64,000 nt of DNA from Kaistia hirudinis. Its GTDB lineage: Bacteria; Pseudomonadota; Alphaproteobacteria; Rhizobiales; Kaistiaceae. The stretch covers positions 496,001 through 560,000 of the forward strand of contig NZ_JACIDS010000003.1 of the NCBI RefSeq assembly GCF_014196455.1. The letters run 5' to 3'. The notes below the pieces were generated by a model, which worked only from the letters and a program-made list of their open reading frames with translations, was not told where the DNA came from and made no database searches. This document shows, in pieces, positions 8,367 to 15,242 of the stretch; the stretch's first letter is position 1; each line of letters starts with the position of its first letter. The position numbers were made by a program, and so were the translations under genes.

Positions 8367-9611
8367 TCAGGCGAAGGAGGGGGGCTCGTGCGCGACGCCG
8401 TTCAGCGCGAAATCGCCGATGGTGCGCAGCTTGTAGTGCTGGTTGTCGTGAAGCGTGTGCGTGCGGATATCGCGCCAGAAGCGGTCGAAGCCGAAATCGT
8501 TGCGCGTCGCCCGCGCCCCGGTGACTTCGTAGATGCGCGGCGTGACGGAAAGCCCGGCGCGCGTCACGAAGGCGCGCACGGCGTTGGCCTTGACGCCGAG
8601 TTCGGCGCGCTCGCGCGCCGTGATGCTGCGGCGGCGTTCGAAGCCGTCCTCGACTTCGCGGCCGACCGAGAGGAAAAAGGCGAGGGCTGCCTCAGCCTCG
8701 GTCCAGAACTCGCCATACTGGTGCAGGACGTAGGGGTCGAGCGTCGCGCTGGCGACGCCCGAACCGGGAGCCGGCCGTGTTTCCTGGCGGGTATAGAGGG
8801 CGGCGGCGTCGATGGCCCCCAGAAGCGAGCCGAGATAATAGCTCGCGAAATAAAGCTCGCCGATCGGCACATAGAGCGGCGGAAAGCTCGTCACCGGCCC
8901 GAAGCTGGAGCGGAACACCTCGTCCGCCTTCAGCTCGACATCGTGGAACTCCAGCGAGAGCGTTTCGGCGCGGCGCAGGCCGAGATGATCCCAAGTGCCG
9001 GAAAAGACGAGGCCCTTGCGGTCGATCGGGACATAGCCATAGGCAAGCTCGGGGACGTCGTCGCGATTGGCGAGCACGGTCGTCACGTCGGCGAGCGAGG
9101 GACCGGTGTTCCAGTGCTTGACGCCATTGAGGCGGAAGCCCTGTCCGTCCGGGGTCGCCGCAAGGCTGCGTGCGCCGGGCTGGCTGACATTGCCCCAGAA
9201 CCAGCGGCCTTCGGCAGAAAGACGTTCGACCGCCTCGGCATCGCCTTCGACATCGAAGAGGCGTGCGACGCCGGAATTCGTATAGTGGTAGCCGAGCAGC
9301 GCGCCGATCGAGGCATCGCCGCGCGAGAGCGCGACGAGGATCTTCAACGCCGTCGTGATGCTGCCGCCGAGCCCGCCGAACCATTCGGGAATGAGGAGGT
9401 TGACGAGACCCGAAGACTTCAGGATCGCGACTTCCGCCGTCGGCCGGATATTGGCCTGTTCCCGTGCCGTCGCAACCTTGGCCAGCGCGGCGCCGAAGGC
9501 CTCGGCGAAGCGCAGCGGCGCCGCCGGATCGACTGACGCCGCCGGCAGGACCGTGTTCGGATCGAAGCCCTCGGCTGCCAGTTCGCCGATGGGATCGACA
9601 TGGATATTCAT
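8367..9611 (-). CDS. DszC-like flavin-dependent monooxygenase 3
   Basis: A 414-residue acyl-CoA dehydrogenase-fold enzyme of the DszC group. It keeps the DszC-type GYHYTN segment (Tyr96 equivalent), the KHWNTGPSLADV block, YFASYYLGSLLGAID and the C-terminal FDRFWRDIRTHTLHDN, with both histidines and the aspartate of the DszC active site. Of the three paralogues it has the most DszC-like catalytic residues. I start it at the ATG at 9611, which has a GGGAAG ribosome site. A GTG at 9641 overlapping the upstream stop is an alternative that adds ten residues. Expected role: FMNH2-dependent S-oxygenation. A reductase supplying reduced flavin is not seen nearby. Confidence 0.8.
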   Translation of the reverse strand: MNIHVDPIGELAAEGFDPNTVLPAASVDPAAPLRFAEAFGAALAKVATAREQANIRPTAEVAILKSSGLVNLLIPEWFGGLGGSITTALKILVALSRGDASIGALLGYHYTNSGVARLFDVEGDAEAVERLSAEGRWFWGNVSQPGARSLAATPDGQGFRLNGVKHWNTGPSLADVTTVLANRDDVPELAYGYVPIDRKGLVFSGTWDHLGLRRAETLSLEFHDVELKADEVFRSSFGPVTSFPPLYVPIGELYFASYYLGSLLGAIDAAALYTRQETRPAPGSGVASATLDPYVLHQYGEFWTEAEAALAFFLSVGREVEDGFERRRSITARERAELGVKANAVRAFVTRAGLSVTPRIYEVTGARATRNDFGFDRFWRDIRTHTLHDNQHYKLRTIGDFALNGVAHEPPSFA

Positions 9612-9637
9612 GATGATCTTCCCGATCTTGGGTCGTG

Positions 9638-10729
9638 TCACGCGACGGAACGGATGTCCGCCGTCCCGCTCGTTCCGGCAGCCTTCCAGGCCGCGACGAT
9701 CTCCTCGGCCCGCGCCAGCGGCCGCGGATCGATCCAGCCGTCGAGGTCGAAATCGGCGCGGATGAAGCCGTGGCGCAGCAGGAAATCCTTGCGCCGCCCC
9801 AGCGCCTCGACGCGGAAGGGCGAGAGGGCGATGTCGAGATGATCGGTCAGGGTCGGGCCATAGGCGACCTCGACGGCTTCCTCAGCCACACGCTGCTCGG
9901 AAGCGACGATGCGAACCGCCTCGCGGTGATGATCGCGCGCCCAGTCGGCAGCGAGGATCGAGGCCGCGAGGATCGTCGCGACTGCCTCGAAGTCCTCCTC
10001 GATGAGGCTCGCCGAGACCGTGAACGCCTCCGGAAGCGCATTGTTGGCGCGTTCCAGGGGATCGGGGTGCTGGCCGACGTCGTAGAGCGTCTCGACGCCG
10101 ACGAAGCTCGCGAGCTCGGAGGCGAATGAGGACTGCGAGTAGATTGCGTCCACTTCGCCTCGGATGAGCGCGAAGACTTCCTCGCGCTGCAGGCCACCGC
10201 CGGTGGCGAGCCCCGCAGGTCCGCGCGGCTTGCGGATGAGCCGGCTGTCGTCGAGATAGCTGCGCGCGACCGGCAGATCGACCAGCGTGACGTCGTCGAG
10301 CGTCAGCCCTTCGCTCGCAAGCGCCGCCTCATAGGCACGGAGCGCCGCCGCGCGCCAGAAATCGATGACGTCGTTCTGGCGGAGGGACAGCGCCAGGCGC
10401 TTGCGCTTGAGATCACGCACCGTCTCGATGCCCGAACCCGGCCTGACCAGGATCGGATGCGGCGTCGGCGTCCAGGACAGGGCGACGATGCGGGTATCGG
10501 CGCCTTCCGACCGCGCAAAGATGGCGGGTGTATTGCCGCCATGACGAATCGAGCTCGCGAGCTGATGGGTGAAGTGCGACGCCTGAGTCGCCCGGTCGCC
10601 TGATTGCTGGATCGAGGCGAGGCTCCGTCCGAGCGGCGCGATCGCCTCATGCAGCGTGCCGCGCTGAACCGCAAGGCCGAGCGCCGTCGGCACGGGGCAG
10701 CGTGTGTACCAGATTTGTCGTTCGGCCAT
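9638..10729 (-). CDS. DszB-like sulfinate desulfinase homologue 2
   Basis: First gene of the leftward run; 363 residues, no signal peptide. It is a paralogue of the other DszB-like protein, with WYTRCPVPTALGLAVQRG at the start, the HFTHQ and IRHGGNTP segments, LTLDDVTLVDLPVARSYLD and a C-terminal FLLRHGFIRADFDLDGWID. Cys11, His52 and Arg62 align with the catalytic Cys, His and Arg of DszB, with the same ten-residue spacing between His and Arg. Having two such enzymes beside three monooxygenases suggests two substrates or two sequential steps. Annotation pipelines may call it an ABC substrate-binding protein because DszB shares that fold. Confidence 0.72.
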   Translation of the reverse strand: MAERQIWYTRCPVPTALGLAVQRGTLHEAIAPLGRSLASIQQSGDRATQASHFTHQLASSIRHGGNTPAIFARSEGADTRIVALSWTPTPHPILVRPGSGIETVRDLKRKRLALSLRQNDVIDFWRAAALRAYEAALASEGLTLDDVTLVDLPVARSYLDDSRLIRKPRGPAGLATGGGLQREEVFALIRGEVDAIYSQSSFASELASFVGVETLYDVGQHPDPLERANNALPEAFTVSASLIEEDFEAVATILAASILAADWARDHHREAVRIVASEQRVAEEAVEVAYGPTLTDHLDIALSPFRVEALGRRKDFLLRHGFIRADFDLDGWIDPRPLARAEEIVAAWKAAGTSGTADIRSVA

Positions 10730-10747
10730 GGGTCGCCTTGTCGCCTT

Positions 10748-10830
10748 GCGAAGCCGCGAAAGCGCTTCGCCATCCTGGCTGGAGGCTAAAGACGATCAAA
10801 TCGATCTACAAAATAGAATTTTCTGATCCC
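10748..10830 (-). promoter_or_regulatory. Putative promoter/leader of the desulfurisation-like operon
   Basis: Upstream of the first gene of the run there is a markedly AT-rich patch (about 10787-10826) in otherwise GC-rich DNA, where a promoter is expected. Closer to the start codon, at 10748-10754 and 10764-10770, the arms GCGAAGC and GCTTCGC form an inverted repeat around a nine-base loop. It could be an operator or leader hairpin. No convincing -35/-10 pair could be fixed by eye. Confidence 0.3.
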
Positions 10831-11231
10831 TGCTTTCCGGGAGAAATGCTCTTTCTTCCGAACAGCGGCCGCACCTCCGATCGGGATTCTGCGGATTGAT
10901 CGAAAACCACATCGAATTTCCCGGATGGGTGTCCGCGATGAGAGAATTTGTGCTCCGTCGCAAAGGACTCAGCCGGCGACACAGTCTGCCGTCCGCCCCG
11001 GCGCGCGGAAGGAAATGCCTTCCCTTGAGGACGGCGCTCGCGCGGCGCAGCAGGATGCGGCGTCAACGGGCAGCGCTTCCGACCGAACCGTCCTTCTTGA
11101 CACCCCGCCACGATGGCGAGTGCCTCAGGCCTCTATGGATCTCGGCGCGTCCTGCGATCGGACGAGGCTCACGACCACGAGAGCCAAAGCCCTGAGCCTT
11201 GGAAATGTTCCGAAGGCACCAGAAGGGGCGC
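10831..11231. other. Gene-free stretch at the accessory/core border
   Basis: About 400 bases with no recognisable gene. Open frames here are short, arginine/serine-rich and have no family features. The stretch separates the operon promoter from the RHS fragment to its right and probably represents degraded DNA of the accessory region. Confidence 0.4.
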
Positions 11232-11524
11232 GGTTGGCGCGCCTCACCTACATGGTCTCGACGCCGTCGGGCGATAATTGGAGCTATGGCTATGACACGC
11301 TCGACCGGCTGCTGACGGCGACGAACAGCGCCGATACGAGTACCCGCCGGACCTGCAGGACAATGCCGCCGGCTCGATCGCGACAAATTCGGCCATCGGC
11401 AGCTATAGCTATCCGGCGCAGCGCGCCAGCGCGGTGCGGCCGTACGCGCCGACCTCGATCGCTGGTTCGACGCGGAGCTACGACGCGGCCGGCAATCTGA
11501 CGACGGCGACGGTCGGCACCAACC
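11232..11524 (+). pseudogene. RHS/YD-repeat protein fragment, frameshifted
   Basis: Reading rightward, the first part (to about 11335) encodes ARLTYMVSTPSGDNWSYGYD and then TLDRLLTATN, a typical RHS repeat. The reading then shifts by one frame. From about 11345 it encodes DNAAGSIATNSAIGSYSYPA, followed by YDAAGNLTTATVGTNPAETL, again classic YD-repeat sequence. There is no start, no N-terminal domain and no C-terminal toxin domain. It is a remnant of a much larger polymorphic-toxin or wall-associated RHS gene. It abuts the integrase stub without a gap, which suggests that a deletion or recombination joined the two. Confidence 0.75.
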
Positions 11525-11525
11525 C

Positions 11526-11667
11526 GGCCGAGACCTTATATGCGAGGCGCCACAGCTTCGAGCCGCCTGGATTGATCAGAAGGTGTAGGCCACCGGAATC
11601 GGAGACCTTGTAGGCCTTCTCTCGCCGCTTTGCGCTACGGATCGCTAAGTCAGTGATCGGATAGCTA
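11526..11667 (-). pseudogene. Tyrosine integrase remnant (N-terminal arm-binding domain only)
   Basis: On the minus strand the translation ITDLAIRSAKRREKAYKVSD, then GGLHLLINPGGSKLWRLAYK, matches the N-terminal DUF4102/arm-DNA-binding domain of P4/CP4-57-type phage integrases. The core-binding and catalytic domains are missing; the frame ends inside the RHS fragment. No good start codon lies at the expected place. A region upstream (about 11711-11727) contains two copies of TTGTTGG-like sequence resembling integrase arm sites. It sits directly downstream of tRNA-Arg, the usual place for an island integrase. Confidence 0.75.
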
Positions 11668-11836
11668 TCGTGCCTGTCGGTATGGCGCTCGGCCGCGCCG
11701 CTTCGAATCCAACAAAACACCAACAAATGCGTCGGACTGCACCGGACGTGGTTGGACAAACATGAATGCAGAATGGCTCAGATCCGCCGATCTATCGGCC
11801 GAGAATGACGGCCTCGGACCATGCTGGATCGGAAGG

Positions 11837-11913
<77 letters not shown>

Positions 11914-11990
11914 AGCCGAATGGGCCGCGAGGGCCTTTGAGGCCGTGCCTCCTCTAGCATGTTCGCCCGCGCCCGTGCCACCCTGTTTGC

Positions 11991-12962
11991 ATGGCTCGGG
12001 GGAACCGGAATCAGGCTCGTGGCGCCGCGCGGCCGTCCTGTCGCGGGGCGGGCGGAAACGGTCGTGCCCGCCATGCCTTTGCCATGCTCTTCGGCATCAT
12101 GGTCGCCATGGCGGTCAGTGGAGAAGCAGCGGTCGGCGGAGACTTGGCGGGCGACACGCGGACGGGCGCGACGGTCGGCAGCGCGGATCCCGGCGGCGAA
12201 CGGCTTCTGGGCGGCGCGGGCTGTGCGCTCGTCGCCGGCGAGGGCGGCGTTGTCGCCTCCGTCATCGATGGCGATACGGTGCAGCTCGACAGCGGCCTCG
12301 AAGTGCGCCTCGCGGGCACGCAAGCGCCGAAACTGCCCTTGGACCGCCCCGGCTTCGTCGCCTGGCCGCTCGCCGATGTGGCCAAGGCCGCGCTGGAGCG
12401 CCTCGCGCTCGGCCAGGCGGTGGAATTGCGCTATGGCGGCGCGCGCCGCGACCGCTATGGCCGCGCGCTCGCGCAATTGTTCGTGATCTCCGAGGATGGC
12501 GGCGAGACCTGGCTGCAGCGCGAGATGGTGGCTGCCGGGCTCGCACGGGTCTATTCCTTCGCCGACAATCGACAATGCGTCGGTGCACTGATCGAGGCGG
12601 AGCGTACAGCGCGCCGTTCTGCACTTGGCCTTTGGGCCGATCCGTATTACGTGATCTACGCCGCGACCGAGCCTGGTCTTGCGCGTCGGCATGACAGCTA
12701 TGATCTGGTGGAAGGACGTGTTCTTTCCGTCGGTGAACGCGGTCCTATCGTCTATCTCGATTTCGGGCTTACCTGGTCGACGGACTTCACGGTGGTCCTG
12801 TCGAGCGAGGCCATGGCCGCGCTTGCCGAGAGCGGCTGGAAGGCAGGCGATTTTCAAGGGCGGCGCGTGCGCGTGCGAGGATGGATCGAGCAGCGCGGCG
12901 GTCCGAGCATCCGGGTGACGCATCCCGAACAGCTCGAACTGCTGGATGATGGTGGACGATGA
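11991..12962 (+). CDS. Thermonuclease-family (SNase-like) protein
   Basis: The central part (about residues 85-200) is a staphylococcal-nuclease-like domain. VIDGDTVQL holds the metal-binding aspartates, VRLAGTQAPK replaces the usual RLxGIDAPE, and RDRYGRALAQLF is the second family motif. The C-terminal third (from HDSYDLVEGRVL) looks like an OB-type extension seen in secreted relatives. The start is uncertain: an ATG at 12084 would begin with a more convincing hydrophobic signal (MLFGIMVAMAVSGEAAVGG). In the motif RLAGTQAPKL the acidic residue normally after the proline is lysine, so nuclease activity is not assured. The stop overlaps the next gene's start (ATGA). Confidence 0.75.
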   Translation: MARGNRNQARGAARPSCRGAGGNGRARHAFAMLFGIMVAMAVSGEAAVGGDLAGDTRTGATVGSADPGGERLLGGAGCALVAGEGGVVASVIDGDTVQLDSGLEVRLAGTQAPKLPLDRPGFVAWPLADVAKAALERLALGQAVELRYGGARRDRYGRALAQLFVISEDGGETWLQREMVAAGLARVYSFADNRQCVGALIEAERTARRSALGLWADPYYVIYAATEPGLARRHDSYDLVEGRVLSVGERGPIVYLDFGLTWSTDFTVVLSSEAMAALAESGWKAGDFQGRRVRVRGWIEQRGGPSIRVTHPEQLELLDDGGR

Positions 12963-14461
12963 GCGAAGGCGCGGCGGGTGCGGTGAGCCCCCGGAGCGGC
13001 AGGCCGTGGTGGCGCGGCACGGGATTGGTGGTGCTGGCGGGGCTGCTCCTCGCCGGCTGCACGACTGCGCTCGAAGGAACCTACGGGCCGCCGCAGACCG
13101 TCGCCGGCGCCACGACCCCGCCCGCGGTCGATCCCACCCAGGCGCGGATCGGCGCCGAGGAACACCCGCGCATCGTCGCGAGCTATGGCGGCGTCTATCA
13201 TGACGACAAGCTCGAGAAGACGCTCGCGCGCATCGTCGGCCGCTGCGTCGCCGCATCGGACGACCCCTCGCAGTCCTATCGCATCACGATCCTGAACAGC
13301 CCCTCGGTCAACGCCTTCGCGCTGCCCGGCGGCTATCTCTATGTGACGCGCGGCCTGCTCGCACTCGCCAATGATTCGTCCGAGGTCGCGGCGGTCATCT
13401 CGCATGAGATGGGCCATGTGACCGCGAACCACGCCATGCAGCGCCAGAACAAGGCGCGCGCGGCCGTGATCGTCAGCCGCGTCGTCTCCGATGTGCTGCA
13501 GGATGGCGAGGCGGGCCAGCTCGCGCTCGCCTCCAGCCAGCGCACGCTCGCCGCCTTCTCGCAGCAGCAGGAGCTGGAGGCCGATGCGATCGGCGTGCGC
13601 ACCATCGGCAAGGCCGGCTACGATCCCTTCGCGGCGGCGCGCTTCCTCGACCTGATGGGCCGCTATGCCGAGTACAAGCAGGCCGGCCAGGTGCAGGACA
13701 AGCGTCCCGATTTCCTGGCGAGCCACCCGGCGACGCCGCAGCGCGTCGAATTCGCCATCCGCGCGGCCCGCCAGTTCGGCGCGCCCGGCATCGGCGAGGT
13801 CGACCGCAACCGCTATCTCGAGGGCATCGACGGCATCGTCTTCGGCGACGATCCCTCGCAGGGCTTCGTGCGCGGCAAGACCTTCCTGCACCCCACGCTC
13901 GGCATCGGTTTCGCGGTTCCCGACGGCTTCGTGCTCGACAATACGAGCGATGCCGTCCTTGCCACAGGGCCGGATGGCACGGCGCTGCGTTTCGACGGCG
14001 CCAATCTGCCGGCCGGCTCGTCGCTCGCGACCTATATCGCCTCCGGCTGGGTCAACGGGCTCGACGCCGCGTCGATCAAGACCTTCCAGGTGAACGGGCT
14101 GGAGGCCGCATCCGCCAAGGCGCAGGCCAAGGGCTGGGTCTTCCGCATCGCCGTCATCCGCGTCGGTCCGAGCGCGACCTATCGCTTCATCTTCGCCAAT
14201 GAGAGCGATACGCCCGGCCTGCAGGCGGCCGCCGATGCGACGATCCAGAGCTTCCGACAGTTGACGCCGCAGCAGATCGCGGCGCTGAAGCCGCTCCGCG
14301 TGCGCGTCATCACGGTGGCGCAGGGCGATACCGTCGAGAGTCTCGCCGGCCGCATGCGCGGCGTCGATCGGCCGCTCGATCTCTTCCGCGTCCTCAACGA
14401 CATCAAGCCCGGCGCGTCTCTGCCGGCCGTCGGCGAGAAGGTGAAGATCATCGCGGAATAG
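12959..14461 (+). CDS. M48-family metalloprotease, lipoprotein
   Basis: A 500-residue zinc protease. A transmembrane/lipoprotein signal ends in the lipobox LLLAGC at about residue 38. The catalytic motif HEMGHVTANHAMQ (HExxH) lies near residue 147 and the third zinc ligand in QQELEADAIGV further on. A C-terminal part includes a LysM-like or SH3-like tail (VITVAQGDTVESLAGRM). Relatives such as BepA/LoiP act in the periplasm on misassembled outer-membrane proteins. It is translationally coupled to the thermonuclease-like gene upstream. Confidence 0.88.
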   Translation: MSEGAAGAVSPRSGRPWWRGTGLVVLAGLLLAGCTTALEGTYGPPQTVAGATTPPAVDPTQARIGAEEHPRIVASYGGVYHDDKLEKTLARIVGRCVAASDDPSQSYRITILNSPSVNAFALPGGYLYVTRGLLALANDSSEVAAVISHEMGHVTANHAMQRQNKARAAVIVSRVVSDVLQDGEAGQLALASSQRTLAAFSQQQELEADAIGVRTIGKAGYDPFAAARFLDLMGRYAEYKQAGQVQDKRPDFLASHPATPQRVEFAIRAARQFGAPGIGEVDRNRYLEGIDGIVFGDDPSQGFVRGKTFLHPTLGIGFAVPDGFVLDNTSDAVLATGPDGTALRFDGANLPAGSSLATYIASGWVNGLDAASIKTFQVNGLEAASAKAQAKGWVFRIAVIRVGPSATYRFIFANESDTPGLQAAADATIQSFRQLTPQQIAALKPLRVRVITVAQGDTVESLAGRMRGVDRPLDLFRVLNDIKPGASLPAVGEKVKIIAE

Positions 14462-14510
14462 CGGTGGGTCGCTTCTCCTCCTCGGGGAGGGGTAGGCGGC
14501 GTTGGCGCAT

Positions 14511-14549
14511 TCCCTCTCCCGCGAAGCGGGGGAGGGCGAGGGAGGGGGC
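14511..14549 (+). repeat. GC-rich palindromic repeat, copy 1
   Basis: The arms CCCTCTCCCGC and GCGGGGGAGGG surround a three-base loop (14512-14536), followed by GCGAGGGAGGGGG. The reverse complement of the same element recurs about 80 bases away, and a shorter version occurs near 55267. It lies just after the M48 protease gene and may also act as a weak terminator. Confidence 0.6.
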
Positions 14550-14619
14550 CAACCTGCACGATCGCTGCAAGCTTCGGCGCCAGCCCTGAACTCTATCAAT
14601 TCCCACAGCCTCGGCCTCG

Positions 14620-14661
14620 ACGCCCCCTCCCCAACCCTCCCCCGCAAGCGGGAGAGGGGGC
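14620..14661 (-). repeat. GC-rich palindromic repeat, copy 2 (inverted)
   Basis: Reads as the near reverse complement of the copy at 14511: GCCCCCTCCCCAACCCTCC followed by CCCGCAAGCGGGAGAGGGGG. The hairpin arms CTCCCCCGC/GCGGGAGAG are separated by AA. Such elements are common between alphaproteobacterial genes. Confidence 0.55.
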
Positions 14662-15190
14662 AGGCCGGTGCGCGCCGGGCGAGCCAGGAAAATAATCTAT
14701 CCCCGCCCCCTCTCGCCGGGCGCATACTCCTTTCATCCCCGCCCACCGAAGAGGGCGAACCGGTCGTTCCGTTTGCGGGTGGGGCTCGGCGGGCCTTGGG
14801 GGCGAGGGGTCACGAGCCTCGTTCCGAAGGGCGGCCGGAACTCCGATGCGCCGGGTCCGTACACGCGGGCCAGCGGCGGGCGTTCGGGCTTTCCGCAAGG
14901 GGAGATCCGGACGCGGGACTTGCCGCCGGGTGACCCAGCAACGAAACACCCACGGTCCATCGGTACCGGCCGCAGATCTCGTCGGCGCGGGGCGCCGGCT
15001 GCCGCAGACGGGCGGCTCGGGCACCTCATCCATCATCTTCAGCCGGCGCGCTGCCCGCGCGCAGGCACTCGGCCGCCCCGCGCGACCTCTTCGTTCACAA
15101 CCCTGCGGCCAAGGCCGGCGGGGTGCATCGGGCTGGCCGCTGTGTCGTCGTCTGTCTGGAGCAGCCCATGGGGACTGCAGCCTGTGACCC

Positions 15191-15222
15191 AAACAAAAAG
15201 GGCAGGCCGGAGCCTGCCCTTT
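15191..15222 (-). terminator. Rho-independent terminator of ilvD
   Basis: Perfect 11-base stem AAAGGGCAGGC/GCCTGCCCTTT (15197-15207 with 15212-15222) around a CGGA loop. Read leftward it is followed by TTTTTGTTT. It ends the ilvD transcript 20 bases after the stop codon. Confidence 0.85.
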
Positions 15223-15242
15223 CAGGATGCGTTATCGGGCGC

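Larger units (their letters stand above)
14462..15190. other. 780-base gene-free region with hairpin repeats
   Basis: No open frame in this stretch has family features or convincing codon use on either strand. The left part (14511-14660) carries an inverted pair of a GC-rich hairpin element, listed separately. The remainder (about 14700-15190) is strongly GC-rich and composed of many short inverted repeats; a structured RNA is conceivable but I cannot match it to tmRNA, RNase P RNA or 6S RNA. The ilvD terminator lies at its right edge. Confidence 0.5.

Noticed and set aside
14700-15190. RNase P RNA, tmRNA or another known structured RNA in the long gap
   Set aside because: No conserved core such as GGAAAGTCCGG or a tag-coding sequence is present on either strand.
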